From: Ophthalmolycus amberensis
Lineage: Eukaryota > Chordata > Actinopteri > Perciformes > Zoarcidae
Reading direction: 5' to 3'
Assembly: GCA_024529925.1 (NCBI GenBank)
Contig: JAFEUB010000895.1
Span: 718,501-782,500, forward strand
DNA: 64,000 bases
Shown: positions 23,328 to 35,500 of the stretch, one piece after another
Position numbering within the stretch: position 1 is the stretch's first letter
Layout of the letters: each line of letters begins with the position of its first letter
The notes under the pieces: generated by a model
Told to the model about the DNA's origin: nothing
What the model saw: only the letters and a program-made list of their open reading frames with translations
The model's database searches: none
Translations under genes and position numbers: made by a program

Positions 23328-26300
23328 TGCAGACCAATCCTACCACCTTCAAGAAGCTTCTTCAGTCCTTCAGCACCGAGTTACTTTGCAAAGGCCTCTG
23401 AGTGGTTTATCCCTCCATAAGGTTGGGCAGCGGGATTAGAGGGCTCATTTCAAAGTGTTCCACCCAGATTTTTGTTTAATCAACAGACTCAAGCCTGTGT
23501 TTTTAAGGGTGGCAGCTGAGGATTTTTTTTTTTTTTTTGGAAAGGCAGCTTGGTTGTCATCACCCGAAAGCCTGGTGTTTTCTCTAATCTTAATACCCAA
23601 CCAGAGACACCCCTACTGCTGCAGTGACTGAGGAGGTTATTGGATACACAAGGCTAAGATTCTGTCTGTCAGTCCATAAGCTGCTGCTGGATGACGCTAA
23701 GTGTGTGGATGTCTGCGTGTATCATATGATTTCACTATGTCTCAGGGGTTGATATCGGATGCAGCATCTTTGTAATCCACAAATGAGATGAGGCCTGTGA
23801 GAGTAGAAAGAGACAGAAGGGGAAGCTAGTGTTTTACAACTTGGAGTGAGTTAAAGCTGCAGTTTAGATGAAACTAATCTCAGGTTGTGGTGGATGCAAC
23901 TAAACACAGATTTTTAATGCTCACTACACAACGTGGCCCAGTAGATCATCATCATCATTGACATTTGCCATCCTAAAGTTATTATGCTTTTATGCAAAGA
24001 GTTATGTCTCTGGAGACATATCTCGCTCTATAGCTGCTTAATGCTGCAGGGGCTGATAATTCACTGTCTATTTGTCACTATGAGCAACACCTCTCACATT
24101 ATGCGTTGTCATTTGATACACTGTTAATACAAATATTGTATAGGGCAGCTCTAAAAGGTACATATGTAAATATAATACAGTATATCAGAATACAAAAATG
24201 TGACTGTACATATGATATTAGTGATGTTTTTTTCCCTTGTATTAATCACAATTTCACAAATTCTCAGTTAATTATAATAAAACAATACACCTCAAATGAT
24301 ATACTTGACAACATACTGTATCATTCATATTTATATTATAGCAAGGGTTTGTGGCTTGATAAAAAAAACCTGCAGTCGTACTTTGCTGCTATTGCTTTTA
24401 TAAACCTTGTACCACACATTTCATCATTGGCATATGCCAACCTAAGGCTTTTGGATGAAAATGTCCACCAAAACACGAGTCATCTAAATGGAGTAAACTC
24501 TGCAGAATGAGAGTCCAAACTCATTTCCACTTGAATGATGCTAATTTATGAAGACAAGGGGAAGGCTGCTGTGTGGAAAAGGTGTGCCCTCTGCCAGCAG
24601 TCTGCTGCCTCTTATTGATCTGACTGAGGTTAGTGTTGCTCTGCCAGCCTGAGGAGCTAGCTGAGGAGTATTCCTCTTTAATCCTTTCTTTTTATCTTGC
24701 TCTTTTCCTCATTTCAGCCAGGAGATGAAATGTGGTGTCATCTCTTTTACTCCTCTGCATTAATGTTATCTTTACACCTCTGTCCCAACAGTTCTGTGGC
24801 TTTTGATCTGCTGTTTTAAAATGCTGATTGGCTGGAGGATGCCAGCTTTGTTACCTCTCCAGCTCCTGTTTGCAGGCATTTTAATTACTACAGAGATCCC
24901 AGGCCTTTCTTCCAGTTTGGCCAGCAAAGACTCACTGTCCAAACTCATTGCATTACTGCAATTTTGGCAGCAAAAGCCCCTTCAGCTTTATAAGATTGGT
25001 GCAAACTTTGTAACAGTATCATGGTTACACAAGCAGTTAAAGTGGCTCGTAAACAGTCTTGATAAGCGCTCTGTGGTTATTTGTTACTCCTACACAATTA
25101 ACCAATGTCTGTGTTCCTAATCAGGCTTTCTCTGTCACATTTTCCTCCCACGCTGTCTGCTCCCAGACTCCTAAAATGGTTGCTGTCAGCTTCACTTCCC
25201 TTCTCCCTTCCTTCTGGCTTGACTGTATCACACTGTAGGCAAAAACACACCATCCTTTGACAGAAGAGTAAATTGGGATTTTCTAAGACGGTGGAGCTGC
25301 ATGCTTTTCTTTGATCAGTTTTTTTAAGCGTTTGTACCTTGTCTACTTGCTGACAAAGCTGTGATCACACCACCCGGTACTACTCAGTACAGGCCTCTGC
25401 GTCAATGACAATTCCACTGAAATGTACTTTGGTGTTGTTATCTTGCAAATGTAAATATGTGCCATAACTGCATTCAGAGAATAACCAACAAATTACCAAC
25501 CTTTTGGTAAATCGTTTGTGACACAGACATATTTTTTCATTTTTATTTTGATATGCGGCTGAAGATCTAAAAATAAATGACAGACAGATAAGATAATTAT
25601 AGTCTCGTTGCATCTGCTGACAGCATGACTTAACAATGAGAACGGTATCACAAACAACACTTGGAATTTGATTTCCCGGTGATGGTGATTATAAGAAATT
25701 GTATTTCTTACTCTAATAAGTTTGTAATGTGCTTGTAACACAAAGGAACATTACCATGTAAGCTACATTTTCATGTGACGTGAATGTAGTCAACCCCCCA
25801 GCATGGCCTTGATTTGGCGCAGTGATATCTTTGAAGAAGAATGAGCCATGCCCACCCCACGCTAGCCCTCACAAGGCTGCGGACCAGTGCAGACTGGTTA
25901 TACGTGAGAGGCCACCTCATCCACCTTAGGGTCTTTCTATTCTCTGTTAGTGGCTCCCTACAGCCACGGTTGTGAATAATTCAACAAAGCAAAAGAGGAC
26001 TGGCGGAGCGGGAGAGGAGATATGGATTGAAGATGATCTCGGGGCCAGGGTAGCAGGAAATTGACTTTTTTGACGTCAGAGTAATCTGGAGAAGCATGCT
26101 TGAAAGTGACAGTGTGTTCTGTTACGTGTGCAAGTGGACGCAGGTGTGTTAGTCATCATGCTAGGAAACAGAGCTGGAAACACAAGTGAAAGAGAGAGAG
26201 TCTCTCCTCCCTCTCTTGCAAGAAACTTTATTAATTCATAAAATTCTCTGACCTGCAGGATCTCTCTGCAGTATTCATAACCATAAGCGTCACACATCTG

Positions 26301-26724
26301 GGTGTTTCATCTCTACAGAGCCCAGACAAACAGATGGCTTGAATAATATCACCCCACAGGACACACGCAGTGTCCTGAGGTGTGAGTCCAGGTGATTGAG
26401 CGGGGCTGTGGGTGTGATTCAGATGTCTCCTCAGTTGAATATTTCACAGCACTGACTGAGTTATGACTCGCAGGCAGTAGAGAAGGTCAGTCTTGGTGGA
26501 AATAAAAGGATGTTTTCTGCTGATAACCTCGGTCGGTCTCTGACCTTTCCATTGAGGTGTGAAACATCATTTACCAGCACAGTCCAGAGTTACATTAGAT
26601 GCATGTGATGGCAATCACCCTAAAGCTAGGTTGAGCTACATGAAGGAAGAGCTGATAAGAAATAAAAGCTCATGCATGGTTGGTTAGCTTTACTTTTAGG
26701 CTCTATAGATGTGTGTCATCACTT
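23328..26724. other. Non-coding, nothing recognised
   Basis: Contains a T-run near 23522-23538 and a 134-codon open frame at 24106-24510 that is AT-rich, has no domain and no splice context. I see no gene. Confidence 0.4.
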
Positions 26725-26990
26725 CGGTCCAGACTGAAATATCTCAACAACTACAGGATGGACTGCCATGACATTTTGTACGGACACTCGGAGTCCCTCG
26801 ATGACGAATCCTACTACGGTGATCCCTGACTCTGCATCTTGCGCCACGATGAGGTTGATATTTGTGTGTTTTGAGCGCTATAGCTCAATAACTATCTGAT
26901 AGTTTGGCACAAACATTCGTGTCTCCCTTGGGAGTAATCATAATAGCTGCAATGCTAATTTACCTTTTCATGTAGCTGATGAGGTCATCA
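26725..26990. repeat. Copy of an abundant fish dispersed repeat
   Basis: Holds two tandem-related halves with CAACTACAGGATGGACTGCC, ATGACATTTTGTACGGACA and later CAATAACTATCTGATAGTTT, GGCACAAACATTCGTGT. Each half describes the same degenerate phrase, typical of a high-copy percomorph repeat; a fragment is also at 8300-8470. Class unknown. Confidence 0.5.
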
Positions 26991-27442
26991 AATGTACAAT
27001 TATGTGATTTATGACCACATACCTGCAAAACTCCAATCCTCTTCAAACAGGTAATTCTAAAGAAGCCTTTTAGGCTAATGATCAACCATTCGCTTACTTA
27101 ATTCCACAGTAACTCACCTGGTAATTAGCAAATAATTACAGTACTTTAAAGAGTATTCACTCAAGCTGGCTAGCTTGGTGTTCATTTATTTGTTCTGTTT
27201 ACCTTGCTCCAATTCACTCTCTGTAACCATGTCTCTCATTGTGAGTATTGCTTCAATTTAGAACCAATACTCATAAGAAAAGAACGAGAGTGCTCATTTA
27301 AACATGTGCAATTGAATAGGACATGGTCAGGGACTAACGCTCACTACTAAGTCTCGAACAGAAGCGCACCTCTGATCACAACGTGATGGTGGTTAAATGT
27401 GTGTGACTAACCTCATCTCTGTCCCTTCCTTTGTGTCTCTAG

Positions 27443-29457
27443 GTGCCCCTGGTTGACAAAGGTAATCTCTCCCGCCGTGCCTCTCTACAATGGCCTGGTC
27501 TTCCTCTTCGTCTTGGCCAACTTCAGTATGGCAACCTTCATGGACCCTGGTGTATACCCCAGAGGTTTGTATGCATGTCTGTGAGTGTGCAAAGTAGTTT
27601 CAGTGTCCAATGATGGTGTAAATGCTGTTTCTAACGTCACCGAATTCTGGGGAAAAAAACATTCTTGCCTGCAATATTTATCTGACATCTAAAATATTAG
27701 TATCTTTCATGTTTTCAATGTATTATACACAAGTATGAGTTATGTTTCCTTCTTTTTTTGAGTCCTCATGCAGAGGGTACACTTTTTAAAAGCACCACAT
27801 TTATCAGAGTATCGACCTACCTAATGTCTCATTACTCTATCATCTGCCTTACCGCCTGTTACAGTCCACATGCTCCACATACGGTATCCCTCAGCATGTC
27901 CATCAAACAAGCTGCACTGACTTATGCTCCTGATGCAGACCTCTTGTCGTGAGTGCTGGGTTAAGTAACGATGATTGAACTCGTCCCCGGGGAGGATTGT
28001 AATGCGCTTGTGAATGATAAGCACCTGTCTTGGTCTTTCTCTGCTCATAAAGGGGTAATAACCATTAGGTAGTATAAAGCCAGGTTATCTGCCTCCCCAG
28101 AGGTGATGGCGGCCTTCTGCTGCCGCTGCCCTGTTGGGTTTAATAGACTACCGAGGAGCTTTCTAAGCTCGTCATGTTGTATCTCACAGGGAGCCGACCC
28201 ACCAGTAAAGTTTTAATAAAAAAAACGAAGAAATCACATCCGTTTGGAAAATCACTCCGTCATCCAGGATTGTAACAGTGAGAATGAAAGGTTGGTGTGT
28301 ACTCAGGGTTTTTCCATTCAGGTCAATGATGTATGACACGGCCATTTATTCTCATTTTCTTTTGTTGGGGAGACTGCAATACAGACACATGAGAGAGATG
28401 GCTCAGTAAGTGCCATTTGACATTTTCAGTTTCCCCGCTGGGTTAGAAGGTGTTTTGACATTATTCAGGATCTCAGCAAAATGTTCATAGGATGCGTGTA
28501 TTTCTTTAAATATTATTATCATGAGTGGAGAGTGGGATATTTGTTTTTTGTTTATTTGGTCAACATACAGTAGACACTAAAAAGAAAGTGTTGGCACTAA
28601 TCAATATATTTCTATCAACAGTGGGTCAATGACGTGAAGGGCGGTCAATCGAGACAGAGCCGCATACAATTATCATTGTGTCTTTCAGTATTTGCTGTTG
28701 TACATGTCAAGCTTCTCAAAAGAAGAGACTGAACCTTACTGTTTGTTACCGGAGGCAGCAGCTACAATATTAGCCATGTACATGTAAATCATGTGTGGAT
28801 GAGAGGATTTATTAATAAAAGGTCAATGATTTGATCCCCATTAATAACCTGCCAGCCCTGTCAGTGTGAGTTGCCTTCTTCATATAAATACACAGTTTAT
28901 CCTTTCATAAGGGATGATAAACTCGTGATCAATGGCAAATAGCAGGCCTACTCGGTATCGATGCTGTGGTGGTATAATTGCAAAATCTCTCCTGCCTGTA
29001 GATAATGTCCCCAGAATGCTTCTCTGTCAATAGGATTAATACATAGTATGATTAAGCCTAGTATGTATTTGATTAAGATTCTGTAGATACATATAGATAC
29101 AATAGTATAATACAATAATGTTTGTGCTAAAAATAATTTTAGGCAAATGACTATAATTTCAGGCAATAACAGATTGTAATCGAACTGAATGCTATTTTTA
29201 AAGTGTAAATGTACATTTGTATGAAATAGGCCGCTGCTGTCTGTTGAATGCTTCTTGCATTTGTAGAAGAAGAAGCTGTCAGGGGAGATGGAAGCATAAC
29301 TGCTCTTTGTGTCCGTTGGTTTGGCAGGCGGTTTACTTTTAAAATCGATTTGAAGAGACTTGACAGCCATAATAACAGAGCAATCTCTGCTTATGGAACT
29401 GTTTATTTCTGTGCTCTACCTTTGGTGTCTCTCTTGTTTTCTCCTTTCACTCTCTTG

Positions 29458-29489
<32 letters not shown>

Positions 29490-30007
29490 TGTGCGTTGTG
29501 TGTTTTCAGCTACCTGGATCTCCCTGCAGTTATTATTGTACTGTGAAATTATTTTCTCTGGTTGGAGCTCCGTGCAGATCGTTTGAAAGTGCCCTTTGAT
29601 CAGCTGAAAGACATTTTATTTTCCACTGCGGCTCCACAGCAAAAAGCTCTCAGTCGTAGGAAAGCAGCACAAAGTACAAACCGTTTGATTGACTGCAGTG
29701 TCGCACCGAGTGCAGTGGAAATGTCATTTGTACTCTCAAACTGTAGTTTACAGGTTCAGCTACATGTCAGGTCAGACAGATTAAGGCCCTCTCTCTGTCA
29801 GGGTTAGAGGTTTAATTCCCTTAATAAAAATATATAAAAAATCTACAAAAAATGTTCTCTGTTTGCTGTCCGTGCAGACAGCTTACAGCGGGGGAGAGCT
29901 TCATTTAAGGGGCTCTCCTGTTGTTCCTGTCAAATGTAATCTGAAATCAAAACTGTGTTTGTGACAGTTTTTCTCACATGCCACCATATGCATCTGTGCT
30001 CTGTTAA

Positions 30008-30044
<37 letters not shown>

Positions 30045-31613
30045 CTGTATGTTTCCCCACAGCCGACGAGGACGAGGACAAGGACGATGATTTCCGAGCA
30101 CCACTCTACAAGAATGTGGAGATCAAGGGCATCCAGGTCCGGATGAAGTGGTGCGCCACCTGTCACTTCTACAGGCCGCCTCGCTGCTCGCACTGCAGCG
30201 TCTGCGACAACTGTGTGGAGGTGTGTGTGTGTGTGTGTGTGTTTGTGTGGGTGTGTGAATACAAACAGTGTGTTAAGTATACATGCAGGCGCTGAAATCT
30301 AAATATGCATCAAGGTTAGACTGATGTATCAGCTGTTAATCAACAATATGATGCTGTTCTATTGACATTGGGCTTGTTTGATGTGATATAAGATGCAGTT
30401 TGCTCGTACATAGTACATATGTTTGGAGTTTTTTTCTTTCCTGCCAAGAATTTATATTTGAAATATATAAATAATTTTATTTAGTTGTCCTCATTAAAAA
30501 AAACATAATTACTGGCATGACTTTCAGTGTTTGGCAGCTTCAAGCGTAAAATACTGGTATCAGTAATAGCTTTCAAATCCTGGTTTTGGTCTTACAAATA
30601 CACCTACACACACACACACCTCAGGACATAAACACACACCTACACACAGGATGCATAATTACACAGGCTGTATTCCTGCACCCTGTTTCCTTTCAAAAAG
30701 GCTGAGATTTGTATTTTTGAGTGTTTGTGTCAGCCTAATAAAGAATTTAACGAGGGTGTAGATTATCATTTACACATCAACTGATGAAAGTAGAAAGAAC
30801 AAAAGTGGTATTGGATATGTATTGGAGTTTAAGGTTGATTATGGATTGAATATTTTATTATTGCAACCAACAACATTTTGTTCCTTCACTTGTTTTGCCT
30901 TAATAATAGTCAAGAGATTTAAACTCGTCCCCTCCCAGTGATAATAGGTCAAAATCCATAAACCTGATTTTAACCTGAATTTAAAGCGCCAACCCAGACC
31001 AGCTGGAGGTCATATCATTGATTTCCTTATGAATAAATGACATAGATTTCAGAAGTGTAACTTGCTCCCGCTCTTCCTCCTCAGGACTTCGACCACCACT
31101 GTCCCTGGGTGAACAACTGCATTGGACGGAGGAACTACCGCTACTTCTTCCTCTTCCTGCTGTCGTTGAGCATCCATATAGTGGGAGTTTTCTCCTTCGG
31201 CCTCATCTTCGTTCTCCACCACCGCGAGAGACTGGCAGCACTGCACACCACTGTCACGTATCCTTTCACCGCTTGACTGCAAAGCCTGCTTCTTTTTTTT
31301 TAATGGACGATTTGGTTGGTTGTTGATTTAGTTTTTTTTGAATAATGTTTCCCGAGTAGGGAAAAGGTTGGTAGTAGCTTCCTCTGTCTAAAGGAGTCAA
31401 TGAAGTTATTCTTACAGTACATGTGTTTGTGTTCTTGTCATCCCTTATTGTTGTTGTTGAGCTTGACCTTTGTGTCCAGTCTGGTGGTGATGTGTATAGC
31501 CGGGCTTTTCTTTATTCCAGTCATGGGACTCACAGGTTTCCATATGGTGCTCGTTGCTCGAGGTCGAACGACCAACGAACAGGTAGGAGCTGCCGTTGGC
31601 TTGTTCTGAACGT

Positions 31614-31644
<31 letters not shown>

Positions 31645-32099
31645 TTAGCCTGTCATTTATCCAGCGAAAGTCAACAGAGCTGTGCCGCTCTGCTTCACAC
31701 TGAGTCAAACATTCACACCTAGAGCTGTGTGACTTTTGGCAGCCGTGCTAGCATTGGGGAACCTTTTGAAATAGCTGGAGAATCTCGACAAGCAAACCTC
31801 TGACCAGGCGAATAATACAGTCCGCTAAGTGTGGACAGAATTAATTCCCAACCATCACATAATGAATCCCCTCTTTTGTATTCAAGCACTGGACCTCTGT
31901 GTGTTTATGTGTGTACGTCCATGTGTGTGCATTGTGGCCTTCCTTTGCTACCGACTCTAAACAATGCGTTGTTTTCCTCAGGTGACGGGCAAGTTTCGTG
32001 GAGGAGTAAATCCCTTCACCAAGGGTTGCTGTGGCAACGTGGAGTACGTCTTGTGTAGTCCCCTGGCACCGAGGTAAGATGCTTTATTATGCTGCGTGT

Positions 32100-32136
<37 letters not shown>

Positions 32137-32343
32137 TACACAGTAGATGCTTTTCAGGGTTTTCTTTCTGTCAGCACACATTTAACTCATGTTGAATGAA
32201 ATGTGCTGTATTCCTGCACTTGAGACAATATGTTTGTTTATGGTTCTGCAAACAGAAGGATTGTGGCCCATTAAAGCCTGGGACATCCATGCCATAGCAC
32301 CAATGCAGAACCATGTACCTGCAATAATAACACGAGCGGCACC

Positions 32344-32385
<42 letters not shown>

Positions 32386-32531
32386 CACATGCTCTGAAGG
32401 TGGTTGTGGAGGTGTGTACAGTTCTGCCTGAAAGCTGCCAGCAACCCAGGGGGGAGGCAGATGGCTGTGAGAATTGAATCACTCTGTAAAACAGTTAATG
32501 GGAAACAGAACACAGAACTAGTCAACCTGTT

Positions 32532-32577
<46 letters not shown>

Positions 32578-35500
32578 GCTAAAAAGCCTGACCACCAGTT
32601 TTACAATCTATGAAGTTCCATGCCATCAGAATCAACAGTGTGACTGCAGAGAGACAACATCAGGTGGAATGCTGTGTTACAAGCGTCTGCTGTTAAGTTG
32701 TTGCAGAGACCCTGATGGATGAATTCTGATTTACTAAACCATTGACTCAAAACATGTTGCACCTGACTGATACAGAAAAAAAACACCAACAATAAAAACA
32801 ATAAAGTATTTTTAAACCAGTCACATTCATTTAGTGTCATGTTTTTTTGAATGTAGGGGTCGATTACTAAAAATGTATAAAGACTGCTTGGATAATATAC
32901 CACACCCAAGCCTCCACGCCATTAAATATTAAAGCAATTACACTGACAACCCCTTTAATTATTAACAAACAAACCTGTATGACTGTCTCACTAGCCAATA
33001 GGGATTAAACAAAGTGCTTGACTAATTTCATTATTGCACTCTGCGCTGAATATGGGTTGATAGTATAGTATAAGGTGCAGTGCATCAAGTAGAAGAGGGG
33101 TACTGAAATAAAATGAGGAATATTAGCCTTTTTTTGTGTGCATTTCCATATGTTTTTTTCATAGGTGTACATACATATTGCATACATCTGGTTTTATATC
33201 TGTACATGTTTACAAGTTATTGTGTGTGATCATGAGATACATGAACCACAGAGTGTTTCTCATGTAGCAATAAAGATTCAATTCCAAAGGTTCGGGGTGC
33301 GATGAGACTAGAATAAGAAGCGATTCCTGAAAAATGAATTCAGTTTGCAGCCCCCCCCCCCCCTGCATGAGTGGTGCGCACTTTGATGTGAATAACTTTA
33401 ATAGTACACTGTGTGCTGTTTTGGCTGTGTTGCAGAGTTGCACACTTGTCATCTTGGCTGCATTCAGTGAGGCTCAGTATCACTAAAGATTGCAGATGTA
33501 ATGGCAACTCTGACTGCCAGGACTATACTGAAAATTATAAATTCGGGAAAGTACTGTGACTATAAATAATCTGTTTGTTCTGAGAGAGAGCCTGTTGCTC
33601 TTGTTCTATGCAGGTACATGATGGACCCCAGGAAAAAGCCCCATGTCAGAATTCAGCCCCCTTTCATCAGACCTGACCTGTCAGAGAGGCAAATCACCAT
33701 CAAGCTCAGCGACAACGGCATCCACAGCACCATCATCAGCTCCACGGTGAGTTCTTCTCAATTGCTACAGAGTTTTTTTTCTTGTTATTTCCCTGATGCT
33801 CCATCGTCCAACTGACCTACTTTTTCATGCTGAGGGCAGCATATACAAGGATACAGTAGCTCACTAGAGTCACATATATTAGGGGATTTCCTCATTTCTA
33901 AAACTTCACATCAAAGCGAAGGGAGTCAACAGATTTCTGAAAAATGAATTTGACAGTTTTTCACCCCAAAGGGATGTACTGTGTCTGTGAGGGTGATTTT
34001 AAAAGCAAACATATCTACAAAAGGACCAGAGCCAGTGGTTTCAATTCATGCCATCTACTATGAAAATCATCTTGCAGAGTGGGAAAATGTTCTTTAAGCA
34101 TATTTTATTCGTACCTTTTTAAAATACACTCATGTCATCTTAAAGGACAAAGAGGGGCTCCAATGAAGAAAAGTGTCCTTATTCCCTTTTAGAGTAACCC
34201 TACAGATTTAATTCATTTCTGATGTTCAGGTTAGGTCATTGACAACTTTTCTGCAAACTTTCACTGAAGTTAACTTTAGGAGCTCCAACAATTCAACACA
34301 TCAAAGTGTGTTGACAGGTCTCTGGGAGTAGCTACTACTACATATGTAAAAACAGCTGTGGCTCCAGAGAGAGCTGCCTGATAAATTGCCTCAAGTGATG
34401 TCACTAGAGTCAGCATTAGTTGGGACTAAAGACCAACCTGAGGGTGTGGCGTTAGAAAGAAGTGAGTTAACCAGACGCCTGTAGCCCGCTCCTCATCTCT
34501 GCTTGAGGCCACGTTAGCTGCTACTAGCATAACACACCCGAATTATTGGATCAGCTGTTGGCAGAGAGAGTTGCATTGTGGATAATCTCTTGTTCTTGTT
34601 TTTGTTCTGCATCGATATTGATTTTGAACTTTGTGTAATGCAAAAAACAAATTTCACCATTTCCACTCCATTAGCCACAACAAAAAATGATTTAGCTCAA
34701 GCAGAGCAGCTGCCGCTTTGCTACCCTACAGCCGTCTGTGAGAGTTGGTTGGTGCATCCCTACCTCTAACATATGCTCTTCTCTATTTCATCTGCTGTTC
34801 CCCCACCTGTCCTGGATGTTATCACACCCTGCTCTCCTCCCTGTAGTCCAAAAGTAGCCTGGACGGCCTTGACGAGAAAGAAACCCAGCCGCCGCTGCTG
34901 CCACCCAAAGTTGACAGGTACAACCAGCTGAAGAGTCAGCTGACGTCCAGCGAAGGTAAGAAAACGCAGGAACAAAGTGTCCCTGTGTCCAGCAACAACT
35001 CTCCCCCTCTCCTGTCAGTCATCATCAATCCCATTTATCTTTGTTGCCAAGCAGCAGTTCCCCAAACTGCCTCTGTGCATCACCAGCATCCCAGTGTGTG
35101 ACTTGCCTCTAGTGTAGCGTGATAAATGTCCGTCTCAGTGGCAGATCAATTGCCTTTTTAATGCCGGGCCGGAGAATAGGTGTGATTTGTAATAAGGAGG
35201 CGAGTCCTGAATCAGCACCAGAGTAGAGATCTCAGAGTGAATCATTGCACCATGAATCACCACCTTCTTCTATCCTGGTGGCGTGTAGCAATGAATGGAG
35301 GGATGGGAGAGGAATATGCTCGAGAATCAGGAACAAAAAAATGACTGACTTCCTTTAGAAGTCATCTGTGTGAGTGAGGAACTGTGACATATTCTGTTGT
35401 GGTGGTGGTTTAACAGCTAAGAGCCTTAACCAGCGGTAACGTCTTCTCTGTACTGTTGCATTCAATAGTCAATAAAATATAGTGTGAACCTACAACAGCA

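Noticed and set aside
24106..24510. 134-codon open frame on the plus strand
   Set aside because: AT-rich, no recognisable domain, no promoter or splice context; likely chance.
1..27442. Search for zdhhc8 exon 1 (KYIPV-type N-terminus with first membrane segment)
   Set aside because: No matching stretch with a suitable donor was found by eye, so exon 1 is taken to lie outside the window; a missed exon is possible.
28948..29370. 140-codon open frame on the minus strand inside zdhhc8 intron 2
   Set aside because: AT-rich and Ile/Leu-rich with no homology; intron sequence.
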